Origin: an uncultured Flavihumibacter sp.
GTDB lineage: Bacteria; Bacteroidota; Bacteroidia; Chitinophagales; Chitinophagaceae
NCBI GenBank assembly: GCA_902168105.1
Contig: CABHOY010000015.1
Location: 62,001 to 126,000 of the forward strand
DNA length: 64,000 nucleotides
Direction: 5' to 3'
Shown here: in pieces, positions 25,084 to 33,941 of the stretch
How the letters are laid out: each line of letters opens with the position of its first letter
Numbering within the stretch: the first letter of the stretch is position 1
Made by a program: the position numbers and the translations under genes
The notes under the pieces: model-generated
The model's database searches: none
Told to the model about the DNA's origin: nothing
What the model saw: only the letters and a program-made list of their open reading frames with translations

Positions 25084-25246
25084 AGCTGTTCCATAAAGAA
25101 TAGTTAGTAGATGCTGTTAAGTAACATGCAATAATAAGTTATTAAAAATGTGGTGATCGAAGTCATATGGAGGCATCATGTCCTGAAATAATCGGAGCGC
25201 TATGAGTTTTTGCTGATCTGCCACTAGCGGTACACTTTAACAGCGG

Positions 25247-25396
25247 TGGTTTTAGATGGAGATGCAGGGCCTTATCCCTTTGAGAGAGTTGATACGATTG
25301 ACGGGGGTTAAATAGACCAAATATGCCCCCACGCTTAATAAAGCTAAATAGCAAGGGCTCGAAAAGGGATACAGCCCGGAATCCCATCTGAAACCA
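25247..25396 (-). repeat. 150-base structured dispersed repeat, copy B (inverted relative to copy A)
   Basis: On the minus strand it aligns along its whole length with copy A at 22464-22612. The core CCTTTTCGAGCCCTTGCTAT is identical over 20 bases. The terminal stem here is TGGTTTCAGATGG against CCATCTAAAACCA (one G-T pair), and the inner stem TATCCCTTT against AAAGGGATA is perfect. Several base pairs differ from copy A on both sides at once. Two open frames read across it on the minus strand are artefacts. It fills the centre of the 25084-25609 gap, in which no gene is evident. Confidence 0.85.
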
Positions 25397-25609
25397 GAGC
25401 AACGCAACCACTGCACAACCAGCAACACAACCAAAACATCCGCAAAGAAACAAACCGTAACAAACCAAAACATACTGAAACTTTCAATTAATCATGTACC
25501 GCAGAAGTTAATCTGATCTGGTCGAAAATTACAAAACTGAATCTGTTTTATATCCCGATTTTACTTCAATTTTGAAGTCTCGTTCCCTTTAACAGTAAAT
25601 CAACCTCAG

Positions 25610-27016
25610 ATGAATAAGATAATACGCCAGGATCTACAGGAAGTTGACGCATTCCTTCAGGAAATAAAAGACTACAGCGTATCTCATTTATTGGAAATAG
25701 ACGCATTGCCGGTAAAGTCCGCCAGCGCGACATTTGAGCGTTTAGAACTACCACAAAAGGGAAAGGGTGCCAGCAACGCATTGCAGCAATTTAACGAACG
25801 TTACGGGCGACACCTTGCTGGTAACAGCGGCCCACGTAACTGGGGCTTTGTAACAGGCGGCGCAACATTGCCCGCAATAGCAGGCGACTGGCTTACAGCA
25901 GTTTTTGATATGAATGCCGCAGATAAGGATACGGCGCCATTACAGATAGAAACGGAAACCATTGCAATGCTCCGGCAACTGTTCGGGTTGCCGGAAGCAT
26001 TTTCCGGATGTTTTGTAACAGGAGCGACCATGGCTAATTTCGCCGGACTCGCTATCGCAAGACAATGGCTCGGAAAACAACTGGGAGTAGATGTAGCGCA
26101 GGAAGGAATGGCTGCATTGGCCAACGCGAAGATCGTATCATGTACACCACATTCCAGTACCGTTAAATCATTGGCTATGCTGGGCTTCGGCAGGAATGCG
26201 TTATTGAAGTTATCCAGTTTGCCGGAGAGGGAATCGATCGATATTAAAGTACTAAAAGAATATCTCGAAGCACACAAAGGAGAACCATTGATCGTAGTAG
26301 CCAGTGCAGGAACAGTTAATACGGTAGACTTTGACGACCTCGGACCTATCGCTGAACTAAAAAAAGAATACGGGTTCTGGTTGCACGTAGATGCAGCCTT
26401 CGGCGCCTTCGCCGCCTGTGTAGCGGAACACCGCCATCTGTTGAAAGGTTGGGAAGCGGCAGATAGTATTACTATAGACGCACACAAATGGCTAAACGTA
26501 CCATATGATGCAGCGATGATCTTCACCCGTCATCAAGATCTGCAACTTGATACATTTAAGAATGCGGGAGCAGCCTATCTGGGAGATCCTGCAAAAGATT
26601 TTAAATATAGCAATTATACACCTGAGAATTCACGACGACTGCGGGCATTGCCGGCCTGGTATACACTGGTGGCGTATGGCGCAGACGGATATGCGGACAT
26701 TGTGAATAATAATATACAGTTAGCCCACCGGCTGGGAGCACTGATAGCAGAAAACGCAGCTTTCCGTTTGCTGGCGCCTGTCAGGTTATGTGTTGTTTGT
26801 TTCACGTTGAATGTAGCCGATGAAGAGAAGCAGGCCGCAACTGATGCTTTGATAAAGGCATTGGATGAAAGCGGAAAAGTGATGCTGACGCCGACAGTTT
26901 ATCAGGGAGTGCCTGCTATTAGAGCCGCATTGGTGAACTGGCGTACAACAGAACACGACCTTACCATCGTATGGGAGGAAATAAAGCGACAAGCAGCAGT
27001 ATTGACGGTAGAATAA
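25610..27016 (+). CDS. PLP-dependent decarboxylase (group II, aromatic/acidic amino acid type)
   Basis: 468 residues. Fold-type I enzyme of the glutamate/aromatic-L-amino-acid decarboxylase group. The PLP lysine is K293 in TIDAHKWLNVPYD and the cofactor aspartate is D261 in LHVDAAFG; FVTGATMANFAGL is the phosphate-binding region. The substrate cannot be read from the sequence. It is followed at 42 bases by an EamA/DMT exporter and then a GNAT-DinB protein, so the product may be an amine or related compound that is exported and acetylated, but this is inferred from order only. Confidence 0.88.
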   Translation: MNKIIRQDLQEVDAFLQEIKDYSVSHLLEIDALPVKSASATFERLELPQKGKGASNALQQFNERYGRHLAGNSGPRNWGFVTGGATLPAIAGDWLTAVFDMNAADKDTAPLQIETETIAMLRQLFGLPEAFSGCFVTGATMANFAGLAIARQWLGKQLGVDVAQEGMAALANAKIVSCTPHSSTVKSLAMLGFGRNALLKLSSLPERESIDIKVLKEYLEAHKGEPLIVVASAGTVNTVDFDDLGPIAELKKEYGFWLHVDAAFGAFAACVAEHRHLLKGWEAADSITIDAHKWLNVPYDAAMIFTRHQDLQLDTFKNAGAAYLGDPAKDFKYSNYTPENSRRLRALPAWYTLVAYGADGYADIVNNNIQLAHRLGALIAENAAFRLLAPVRLCVVCFTLNVADEEKQAATDALIKALDESGKVMLTPTVYQGVPAIRAALVNWRTTEHDLTIVWEEIKRQAAVLTVE

Positions 27017-27057
27017 CCCACGTATATATTATTCACAACCCATAACAACTTCGGAGT

Positions 27058-27972
27058 ATGAAAAAGTCAAACACGAATGCCTATATGGCATTGGTGATAG
27101 TTAGTATTTTCTGGGGTACCACATATCTGGCTTCCAGGATCGGTGTACGTCATGTGCATGGTATCATGCTGGCGGGTATCAGGCAGGCGGTTGCCGGTAT
27201 ACTTTTAACAAGTTTCTTTTTACTGAAGGGATATAAGTTTCCGGAGAAAATTATCTTGTCGCGCCTCTTTGTGATCGGTGTGATGATGCTTTGTCTGAGT
27301 AACGGTCTGATCACATGGGCCATGCAATATATACCCAGCGGATTGTGTGCAATAATTGTTGCAACAGTACCTATCTGGATCACCATTTTCAGTTACTTTC
27401 TGGTGCAGCGTACAAAATTCACTGTCTTGCTGATAACCGGAATGGCGGTTGGATTGTTAGGAGTAGGAGGGATCTTTTATGATTACCTGGCTAGTCTGAC
27501 GAACCCTGAATTCCGTTTCGGTATCCTGCTCACACTGATCGCCTGTATCAGCTGGGCAATAGGATCAGTATTGACGGCACGCTGGGCGCTGAAGATCAAT
27601 TTTCTTTACGGAGCGGGTTTCCAGATGTTGTTCAGTGGTATCGTTATGACGATCGTTGCAACAATGATGGGACAGTCGTTACCGTTAGACAGTTTTAATA
27701 TAGAGCTGTGGGGCAGTCTGGTGTACCTGATCTTTATAGGATCAATATTGGGCTATTCGTCTTACGTGTTCGTATTGAATAATCTGCCGCCATCGCTGGC
27801 ATCAGTATATGCTTATATCAACCCGATAGTAGCAGTATTGCTGGGGTGGTTGGTCCTGCAAGAGCATCTGAACTGGGTAACGGGAATATCCTGCCTGGTG
27901 ACGCTGGGAGGCGTTTATATGGTAAACAGAGCTGTAAATAAAAACAAACAACAATATGGCGCCGCTAAGTAA
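27058..27972 (+). CDS. EamA/DMT-superfamily transporter
   Basis: 304 residues with ten predicted membrane helices arranged as two EamA repeats (first VIVSIFWGTTYLASRIGVRHV, second LIACISWAIGSVLTARWAL). Members export amino acids, amines and other metabolites. The sequence ends with a basic tail (NKNKQQYGAAK). The last 17 bases overlap the start of the GNAT-DinB gene, indicating translational coupling. Confidence 0.92.
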   Translation: MKKSNTNAYMALVIVSIFWGTTYLASRIGVRHVHGIMLAGIRQAVAGILLTSFFLLKGYKFPEKIILSRLFVIGVMMLCLSNGLITWAMQYIPSGLCAIIVATVPIWITIFSYFLVQRTKFTVLLITGMAVGLLGVGGIFYDYLASLTNPEFRFGILLTLIACISWAIGSVLTARWALKINFLYGAGFQMLFSGIVMTIVATMMGQSLPLDSFNIELWGSLVYLIFIGSILGYSSYVFVLNNLPPSLASVYAYINPIVAVLLGWLVLQEHLNWVTGISCLVTLGGVYMVNRAVNKNKQQYGAAK

Positions 27973-28888
27973 TGAAGTAAAATTGGTTGACTATATCCCG
28001 GCATATCAGCCGCATTTTGAGCGCCTGAACAAGTGGTGGATCGAGAAGTATTTTACGGTGGAACCTGTGGATGTGGATGTGCTCGGAAACCCGGACCAGC
28101 ATATCATTGCTAAAGGAGGGGATATCATTTTTGCAGCAATAGGTGAAACAATTGTAGGCACTGTGGCGTTAAAAACTATAGACGCGGAATCGGCTGAAAT
28201 GACCAAGATGGCCGTTGACGAGGCATATCAGGGACATCGTATAGGTTGGAAACTGGCGGAAGGCGTCCTGGAAGTAGCAAGAAAGAAAGGATTGAAGAAA
28301 GTTGTCTTGTACTCTAACACCAAACTCGTACCCGCTATCGGTATGTATCAAAAACTTGGATTCCGGGAAATACCCGTTGAAGAAGGGCGGTACGAGCGTA
28401 GTACGATCAAGATGGAAATAGTATTTGGTGAAGAAAACAGGCATTATGCAGTTGCTGATAACTTGATAAGAACAATAAATGCAGCTGTGCCACTTTTATT
28501 AGAGATCCCTGAAATAGTAGCAGCAGAGCGGGTTTCAAGAGGTAAGTGGAGCCCGAAAGAGGTGATAGGACATTTAATTGATTCAGCAATTAATAATAAC
28601 GTTCGTTTTATACGTTCCCAACAGATATCTTTGCTGGAAATTCCTGGCTATACACAGGATTTTTGGGTAAAGGGACAAGCCTGGCAGTTGAGCAGCTGGC
28701 AGGAATTGATTGAATTATGGTCGGGGATGAATAAACATTTGGCGTTAACTATACGCGCCATACCCGCAGAAGCATTACAACATCTGATAAAAATTAATGA
28801 GAATAAACCTGTCACACTGGAGTATGTGGTGACGGATTATTTAGAGCATTTAAAACACCATCTGTCACAGGTGAAAATAATATTATAA
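27956..28888 (+). CDS. GNAT acetyltransferase fused to a DinB-like domain
   Basis: 310 residues. Residues 1-160 are a GNAT fold with the acetyl-CoA loop in DEAYQGHRIGWKLAEGVLEVARKKG split across motif A, and YQKLGFREIP as motif B. Residues 165-310 look like a DinB_2 four-helix bundle with the metal-site histidines (GHLIDSAINN and YLEHLKHHLSQ). DinB-type domains carry out thiol-dependent or detoxifying reactions in related proteins. The fusion is uncommon in my experience, and the substrate is unknown. It overlaps the upstream transporter gene by 17 bases and is followed by a terminator. Confidence 0.82.
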   Translation: MAPLSNEVKLVDYIPAYQPHFERLNKWWIEKYFTVEPVDVDVLGNPDQHIIAKGGDIIFAAIGETIVGTVALKTIDAESAEMTKMAVDEAYQGHRIGWKLAEGVLEVARKKGLKKVVLYSNTKLVPAIGMYQKLGFREIPVEEGRYERSTIKMEIVFGEENRHYAVADNLIRTINAAVPLLLEIPEIVAAERVSRGKWSPKEVIGHLIDSAINNNVRFIRSQQISLLEIPGYTQDFWVKGQAWQLSSWQELIELWSGMNKHLALTIRAIPAEALQHLIKINENKPVTLEYVVTDYLEHLKHHLSQVKIIL

Positions 28889-28949
28889 AGATACGATTTA
28901 GATTTAGGTATGATGTTCAAAAGGTATTTACCGCCGACATCTGGTTGAC

Positions 28950-28983
28950 ACCGTCTCGTTTCTTAACGAGGCGGTTTTTTTTT
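28950..28983 (+). terminator. Intrinsic terminator after the decarboxylase-DMT-GNAT genes
   Basis: ACCGTCTCGTT (28950-28960), loop TCTT, AACGAGGCGGT (28965-28975) with one G-T pair, followed by a run of T to about 28983. Strong 11-base stem, 61 bases after the stop codon at 28888. Confidence 0.85.
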
Positions 28984-28997
28984 GTTTTCTTTGTTAT

Positions 28998-29555
28998 ATG
29001 GATACACAAATAAATCCCTGGACGATCTTATCCAGCGAAAGGAAATATGACAACCCCTGGATACAGGTAACCGAGCACCAGGTATTGAACCCTTCAGGAG
29101 GCAGCGGCATTTACGGCATCGTACATTTTAAGAATACAGCTATTGGGGTGGTAGCGCTCGATGAAGAGCATCATATTTACCTGGTAGGGCAATACCGTCT
29201 GGCATTGGAACAATTCAGCTGGGAGATCCCGGAGGGGGGAGGAAAGCTGGGTGTGGACCCATTGGAAGGGGCCAAAAGGGAGCTGCTGGAGGAAACCGGC
29301 CTTGTGGCCGAAAGCTGGACGCCTATTGTGCGGATGCATCTGTCCAACTCCGTATGTGACGAAGCTGGGGTGGTTTATCTGGCCCGCCAGCTGGAGCAAA
29401 GGGCTGCAGAACCGGAGGAAACGGAGCAGCTGTTCGTAAAAAGGGTGCCCTTTGAGACGGCCTACCAGATGGTCAAAAACTTTGAGATCACCGACTCCCT
29501 GTCCATAGCGGCCATTCAGAAGATAAAGCTGATGATGCTCGAAGGCGAGATATGA
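28998..29555 (+). CDS. NUDIX hydrolase (ADP-ribose pyrophosphatase-like)
   Basis: 185 residues. The Nudix box reads EGGGKLGVDPLEGAKRELL followed by EETGL: the REL and EETG parts are intact, while the first glutamate of the consensus is Val. WEIPEGG before the box is typical of the ADP-sugar pyrophosphatase branch. The substrate is probably a nucleotide sugar or ADP-ribose, hydrolysed in the cytoplasm with Mg2+. The stop overlaps a possible start of the rlmB gene (ATGA at 29552). Confidence 0.9.
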   Translation: MDTQINPWTILSSERKYDNPWIQVTEHQVLNPSGGSGIYGIVHFKNTAIGVVALDEEHHIYLVGQYRLALEQFSWEIPEGGGKLGVDPLEGAKRELLEETGLVAESWTPIVRMHLSNSVCDEAGVVYLARQLEQRAAEPEETEQLFVKRVPFETAYQMVKNFEITDSLSIAAIQKIKLMMLEGEI

Positions 29556-29593
29556 ATTCCCCAATTGGTATTAAATTCCGTTCTTTGCAGATA

Positions 29594-30385
29594 ATGGAAC
29601 AAAGAAGATTTAAAAAGCCTGGTGGATTTCGCCAGCATGCCCCCCGACCAAAGGCATCGTCAATGGTAATTGGCAGGCAGCCGGTTGTGGAAGCGATCAA
29701 CTCAGGGAAGGCAATCGAACGTATTTATATGTTGCGTGGCGCAACCGGGGATATCATCCCTCAGATCAGGAAGTTAGCAGAGGAAGTTAACATTCCGATC
29801 AATCTCGTACCGGTGGAAAAGCTGAATGGGCTGACCTCCTTCAATCACCAGGGTGTTATTGCCATTACAGGGCAGATCAACTACCTTGACCTCCAGGATG
29901 TGATATCGCATGTAACCGAACAGGGAGAAACGCCTTTGTTCCTCATTCTTGACGGGATCACTGACGTACGTAATATAGGGGCCATTGCCCGTAGTGCTGT
30001 TTGTTGTGGCGCCCAGGCCATCATCATCCCTGACAGGGGGATCGCTGCGCTGAATGAAGAAGCCATCAAATCGTCCGCCGGCGCCCTGGAGAGGATCTCC
30101 GTTTGCCGGGTGAATAGTCTGCTGAAGGCGATCGATACCCTTCACCTGAATGGTATTAAAGTGATTTCCAGTGAGATGGAGGCAGAAACGAAGCTGTACG
30201 ATTGTCAGCTGCAGGAACCGGTAGCGGTGATCATGGGCTCTGAAGACAAGGGTGTATACCCGGCTTTGCTGAAGGCGTCAGATACCCTGTTCCACATCCC
30301 TATGGCCGGTAACTTCGAATCCTTCAACGTATCTGTTGCGGCAGGCATCATTCTGTATGAGGCCATGAAGCAAAGGGGCGCATAA
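29594..30385 (+). CDS. rlmB: 23S rRNA (guanosine-2'-O-)-methyltransferase RlmB (SpoU family)
   Basis: 263 residues from the ATG at 29594 (MEQRRFKKPGGF); an alternative ATG at 29552 overlaps the Nudix stop and would add 14 residues. An N-terminal substrate-binding domain (about 25-95) is joined to the SPOUT methyltransferase domain with its three motifs: LDGITDVRNIGAIARSA, VAVIMGSEDKGVYPAL and ESFNVSVAAGIILYE. It methylates G2251 in E. coli numbering of 23S rRNA. The basic N-terminal tail is common in Bacteroidota. Confidence 0.9.
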   Translation: MEQRRFKKPGGFRQHAPRPKASSMVIGRQPVVEAINSGKAIERIYMLRGATGDIIPQIRKLAEEVNIPINLVPVEKLNGLTSFNHQGVIAITGQINYLDLQDVISHVTEQGETPLFLILDGITDVRNIGAIARSAVCCGAQAIIIPDRGIAALNEEAIKSSAGALERISVCRVNSLLKAIDTLHLNGIKVISSEMEAETKLYDCQLQEPVAVIMGSEDKGVYPALLKASDTLFHIPMAGNFESFNVSVAAGIILYEAMKQRGA

Positions 30386-30398
30386 AAATCACCAGTAA

Positions 30399-31244
30399 AT
30401 GAAACTGATCGAATGTCCACGTGATGCCATGCAAGGCTGGCACAGGTTAATAAGCACGGATGAAAAGGTAGCATATCTGAACGCTTTGCTGAAAGTCGGA
30501 TTTAATACCCTCGATTGCGGCAGCTTCGTATCTCCTAAAACCATCCCCCAGATGGCGGATACTGCTGAAGTGATCCCCCGGCTGGATATGACCGGCACAA
30601 AAAGTAAACTGCTGACCATCGTAGCGAATCAGCGGGGCGCTGAAGAAGCCGTGGTGTTCGATGAGATCGCTTATCTGGGATATCCCTTTTCCATATCAGA
30701 AACTTTCCAGCTGCGCAATACCAACAAGACCATTGCCGCGTCAATGGAACTGGTGGAAACACTCCAGGAACTGTGTATCAAGAACAGCAAACAACTGGTT
30801 GTTTATATCTCAATGGGCTTTGGGAACCCTTACGGGGATGTTTATGACGCTTCTATCGCCCTCCTCTGGGTGGACGAACTGGTAAAACGGGACATTACAA
30901 CGATTTCCCTGGCAGACACGGTAGGTGTAGCCAATCCGGAGATCATCACGAAGTTGTTTTCCACATTGATACCTGCCTATCCTAATGTGGAATTTGGCGC
31001 GCATTTTCATTCTGCCCCTGATAAGTGGGAAGAGAAAGTATCTGCAGCCTACGCACAGGGATGCAGGCGTTTTGATAGCGCCATTAAAGGAATAGGGGGC
31101 TGTCCCATGGCGCATAATGACCTGGTGGGGAACCTGGCCACTGAGCGGTTGCTGGATTTCAGCGTACAGCACCATGAGGCGCTGGGCCTTGATATGGCAG
31201 CTTTTCAGGCAGCCCGGGACATCGCGGACCGTATTTTTTATTAG
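30399..31244 (+). CDS. Hydroxymethylglutaryl-CoA lyase
   Basis: 281 residues. Cleaves HMG-CoA to acetoacetate and acetyl-CoA, the last step of leucine degradation. A DRE-TIM barrel: CPRDAMQGW near the N-terminus corresponds to the metal and substrate motif, GAHFHSAPDKW carries the metal-binding histidines, and the catalytic cysteine loop IGGCPMAHNDLVGN is intact. It is 13 bases after rlmB and 9 bases before the GSCFA gene, on the same strand, so the genes from 28998 to 32234 may be one transcript. Confidence 0.92.
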   Translation: MKLIECPRDAMQGWHRLISTDEKVAYLNALLKVGFNTLDCGSFVSPKTIPQMADTAEVIPRLDMTGTKSKLLTIVANQRGAEEAVVFDEIAYLGYPFSISETFQLRNTNKTIAASMELVETLQELCIKNSKQLVVYISMGFGNPYGDVYDASIALLWVDELVKRDITTISLADTVGVANPEIITKLFSTLIPAYPNVEFGAHFHSAPDKWEEKVSAAYAQGCRRFDSAIKGIGGCPMAHNDLVGNLATERLLDFSVQHHEALGLDMAAFQAARDIADRIFY

Positions 31245-31253
31245 TCTTCCAAC

Positions 31254-32234
31254 ATGACAAACTTTCGCCTGACCTTTCCCGTTCCACCGCTTGCAACACC
31301 TGTCCAATATGACGATAAGATATTGATGATAGGGTCCTGTTTTGCGGAGGAAATAGGGGAACGTTTACAACAATATCATTTTGATGCCCTGGTAAATCCA
31401 CATGGCATTTTATATAACCCGATCAGTATCACCCAGGCGCTGCATACCTACCTGGACGGAAAACAATATACGGCAGACGATCTCTTTTCTAACGGTGATC
31501 TGTGGCATAGCTGGGACCACCACAGCCGTTTTTCCGGCATAGAACCTGAACAGGTACTGGCAGGCATCAATACACAGCAGGAACAGGCCGCTAAGCGGTT
31601 GGAAGAGGCAGATTGGCTGATCATTACATTGGGCTCCGCTTATATTTATTCACTTGCCGAAGGTAACAAGGTAGTTGGCAACTGTCACAAAGTGCCTGCT
31701 TCCCGTTTCCATAAGAAATTACTCTCTCCGCCGGATGCTATTTCTGCATTGGACAACCTCATGCACCGTCTTTTCTTCAGGAACAGGAAAGTAAAGATCA
31801 TGTTTACAATAAGTCCTGTACGTTATGCCAGGGACGGTGTGGTGGAGAATAATCTTAGTAAGGCCGTGCTTATACAGACCGTGCATCATCTGGTGAACAA
31901 ATTTGACAGGCTGTTCTATTTTCCGGCTTACGAACTGGTAATAGATGATCTGCGTGATTACCGCTTTTATAAGGAAGACCTGGTGCACCCTAATGAACTG
32001 GCCGTTAATTATGTGTGGGACCATTTTACCGCCAACTGTGTAAGTGAGGATGGCCGCCGTTTGCTACCACTGGTAGCAGAGATCAACCGGGCCAGGCAAC
32101 ATAGGCCTTTCAATCCGCTAAGCAATCAGCATCAGCAATTCCTTCAAACCTATGCAAAGAAAACAAAGCAGTTAATGGAACAGTATCCTTTCCTGCAACT
32201 GGAAGATGATCTGGCCTATTTTGAAGGACGATAA
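31254..32234 (+). CDS. GSCFA domain-containing protein
   Basis: 326 residues. The defining motif is MIGSCFAEEIGERL at about 24-37, the start of a SGNH-like hydrolase fold. Further conserved parts are LIITLGSAYIY, FTISPVRYARDG and DLVHPNELAVNYVW near the C-terminus, the last with the His-Pro usual for the family. No signal peptide is visible. The substrate of GSCFA proteins is unknown; an esterase or glycan-modifying role is inferred from the fold. It is followed by a bidirectional terminator. Confidence 0.9.
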   Translation: MTNFRLTFPVPPLATPVQYDDKILMIGSCFAEEIGERLQQYHFDALVNPHGILYNPISITQALHTYLDGKQYTADDLFSNGDLWHSWDHHSRFSGIEPEQVLAGINTQQEQAAKRLEEADWLIITLGSAYIYSLAEGNKVVGNCHKVPASRFHKKLLSPPDAISALDNLMHRLFFRNRKVKIMFTISPVRYARDGVVENNLSKAVLIQTVHHLVNKFDRLFYFPAYELVIDDLRDYRFYKEDLVHPNELAVNYVWDHFTANCVSEDGRRLLPLVAEINRARQHRPFNPLSNQHQQFLQTYAKKTKQLMEQYPFLQLEDDLAYFEGR

Positions 32235-32238
32235 AACA

Positions 32239-32268
32239 GCAATGCCGCGACAATCATCGCGGCATTGC
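32239..32268. terminator. Bidirectional terminator between convergent genes
   Basis: GCAATGCCGCGA (32239-32250), loop CAATCA, TCGCGGCATTGC (32257-32268). Perfect 12-base stem between the GSCFA gene and the MFS transporter gene, which converge. A T-rich tract follows on both sides. Confidence 0.85.
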
Positions 32269-32291
32269 TATTTGTATTGATGAATGTATAA

Positions 32292-33776
32292 TTATTCCTG
32301 ATTGATCATATTTCCCTTGATGCCCACTACACCGATCACAAAACATATCAGTGCGACGATGATCGGGTATAACAAGCCCGCAAGATGGTTGTGGGTTTGT
32401 GTTACGAGTAGCGTCGATACAGTCGGTAACAATCCCCCGAAAACCCCATTCCCGATATGATAAGGTAAAGACATAGAAGTATACCGGATGCGGGTAGGGA
32501 AGAGCTCTACAAGGAAAGCCGCTATCGGACCATATACCATGGTTACGAAAAGGACCTGTACAAATACCAGTAGTATCAGCCACCAGAGTTGGGCATTGCT
32601 GACAATAAGCTCTTTTACGCTTTCAGTTTTTCCATCCGTTACAGTAACGGTTTCCCTGGATTTTGCCCCGTCGGTAAAAACTCTCGTCTTAACTGTCTTC
32701 TCAATATTTTGCATTTTATCATTCCGGGAGATGGAATTCTGGATACTGTACTGAGATGTATCCTCTGTTTTCAGACTGAGGTCTGCCACGCGGTCCATGC
32801 CGGCATAAATAGGATAATAGGACAGGGCGGCGATCAGCATACCTGTCATCATGATCTTTTTACGCCCTATTTTATCGGACAGCCTGCCGAAATATATAAA
32901 GAAGGGTGTACCCAGTAAAAGGGCCACTGCTATGATAACATTGGATTGTACGAATTCAACCTGCATCGTCTTTTGCAGGAAGGAGAGTGCATAGAACTGA
33001 CCGGTGTACCAGATGACACCTTGCCCCATGGCAGCGCCGAAGAGCGCCAGTAATACCAGCCGGAGGTTCTCTTTTTTACCGAAACTTTCTTTAATAGGAT
33101 TACGAGAAGTTTTTCCCTCCGATTTCAGTTGCAGAAAAAGAGGAGATTCATGCAGCCGGATACGGATATAATATGACATGACCACCAGTACAATAGACAG
33201 CCAGAAAGGAATACGCCATCCCCAGCTGTTAAAATCTTCTGTTGTAAGACTGGCGCGGGTGATCAGGATGACCGCAAGGGAGACAAATAGCCCCAGCGTC
33301 GCCGTCGTCTGAATAAAACTCGTGTAATACCCTCGCTGGTGATGAGGAGAATGTTCTGCGACGTAGGTGGCGGCGCCTCCATATTCACCTCCCAGGGCAA
33401 GGCCCTGCAATAACCTCAACACCAATACGATAATAGGCGCAAGGATACCTATACTTTCATAACCGGGTATAAGGCCGATGGCAAAAGTAGAGCCACCCAT
33501 GATCATCAGGGTGAGCAGAAAGGTGTACTTACGTCCTACAATGTCTCCCAGCCTGCCGAATACGATAGCGCCGAAAGGTCTTACAATAAATCCCACAGCA
33601 AAGGTGGCAAGTGTGGCAATGTAGGCCAGATCAGGATTGCTGGGCGGAAAGAACTTCTGGGAGATGATGGCTGAAAGACTCCCAAAGATGTAGAAATCAT
33701 ACCATTCTATTAGCGTTCCTGCGGAAGAGGCCAGTATTACCTGCCAGATGGATTGAGAAATTTTGCTGTTATTCAT
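32292..33776 (-). CDS. MFS transporter, metabolite:H+ symporter (MHS) family
   Basis: 494 residues, twelve predicted helices. The signature loop FGRLGDIVGRKYTFLLTLMIMG between helices 2 and 3 and GRLSDKIGRKK between helices 8 and 9 are typical of MHS/ProP-type symporters. The start IWQVILASSAGTLIEWYDFYIFG is also standard for the family. A polar insertion of about 60 residues (about 355-415, rich in Ser, Thr and Lys) precedes the ninth helix pair. Substrates of relatives include organic acids, betaine and proline; the substrate here cannot be told. Confidence 0.92.
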   Translation of the reverse strand: MNNSKISQSIWQVILASSAGTLIEWYDFYIFGSLSAIISQKFFPPSNPDLAYIATLATFAVGFIVRPFGAIVFGRLGDIVGRKYTFLLTLMIMGGSTFAIGLIPGYESIGILAPIIVLVLRLLQGLALGGEYGGAATYVAEHSPHHQRGYYTSFIQTTATLGLFVSLAVILITRASLTTEDFNSWGWRIPFWLSIVLVVMSYYIRIRLHESPLFLQLKSEGKTSRNPIKESFGKKENLRLVLLALFGAAMGQGVIWYTGQFYALSFLQKTMQVEFVQSNVIIAVALLLGTPFFIYFGRLSDKIGRKKIMMTGMLIAALSYYPIYAGMDRVADLSLKTEDTSQYSIQNSISRNDKMQNIEKTVKTRVFTDGAKSRETVTVTDGKTESVKELIVSNAQLWWLILLVFVQVLFVTMVYGPIAAFLVELFPTRIRYTSMSLPYHIGNGVFGGLLPTVSTLLVTQTHNHLAGLLYPIIVALICFVIGVVGIKGNMINQE

Positions 33777-33941
33777 ACGTGGTTACTTGGTTGATACGGA
33801 TGTATAATATAGGGAAATTGTTGTAAATGTTATACTACTTACTTTTTCCATAGGGGGAAGTGCGGGATAAGTCGTCTGATATTATAAGTATTTCTATTAA
33901 CTTTATTGGGGACTTCAGGATTGCTCTACTCAAGACTTAAT

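Noticed and set aside
25163..25473. Two overlapping minus-strand open frames in repeat copy B
   Set aside because: Both cross the repeat in different frames; similarity to the frame in copy A follows from the shared DNA element.
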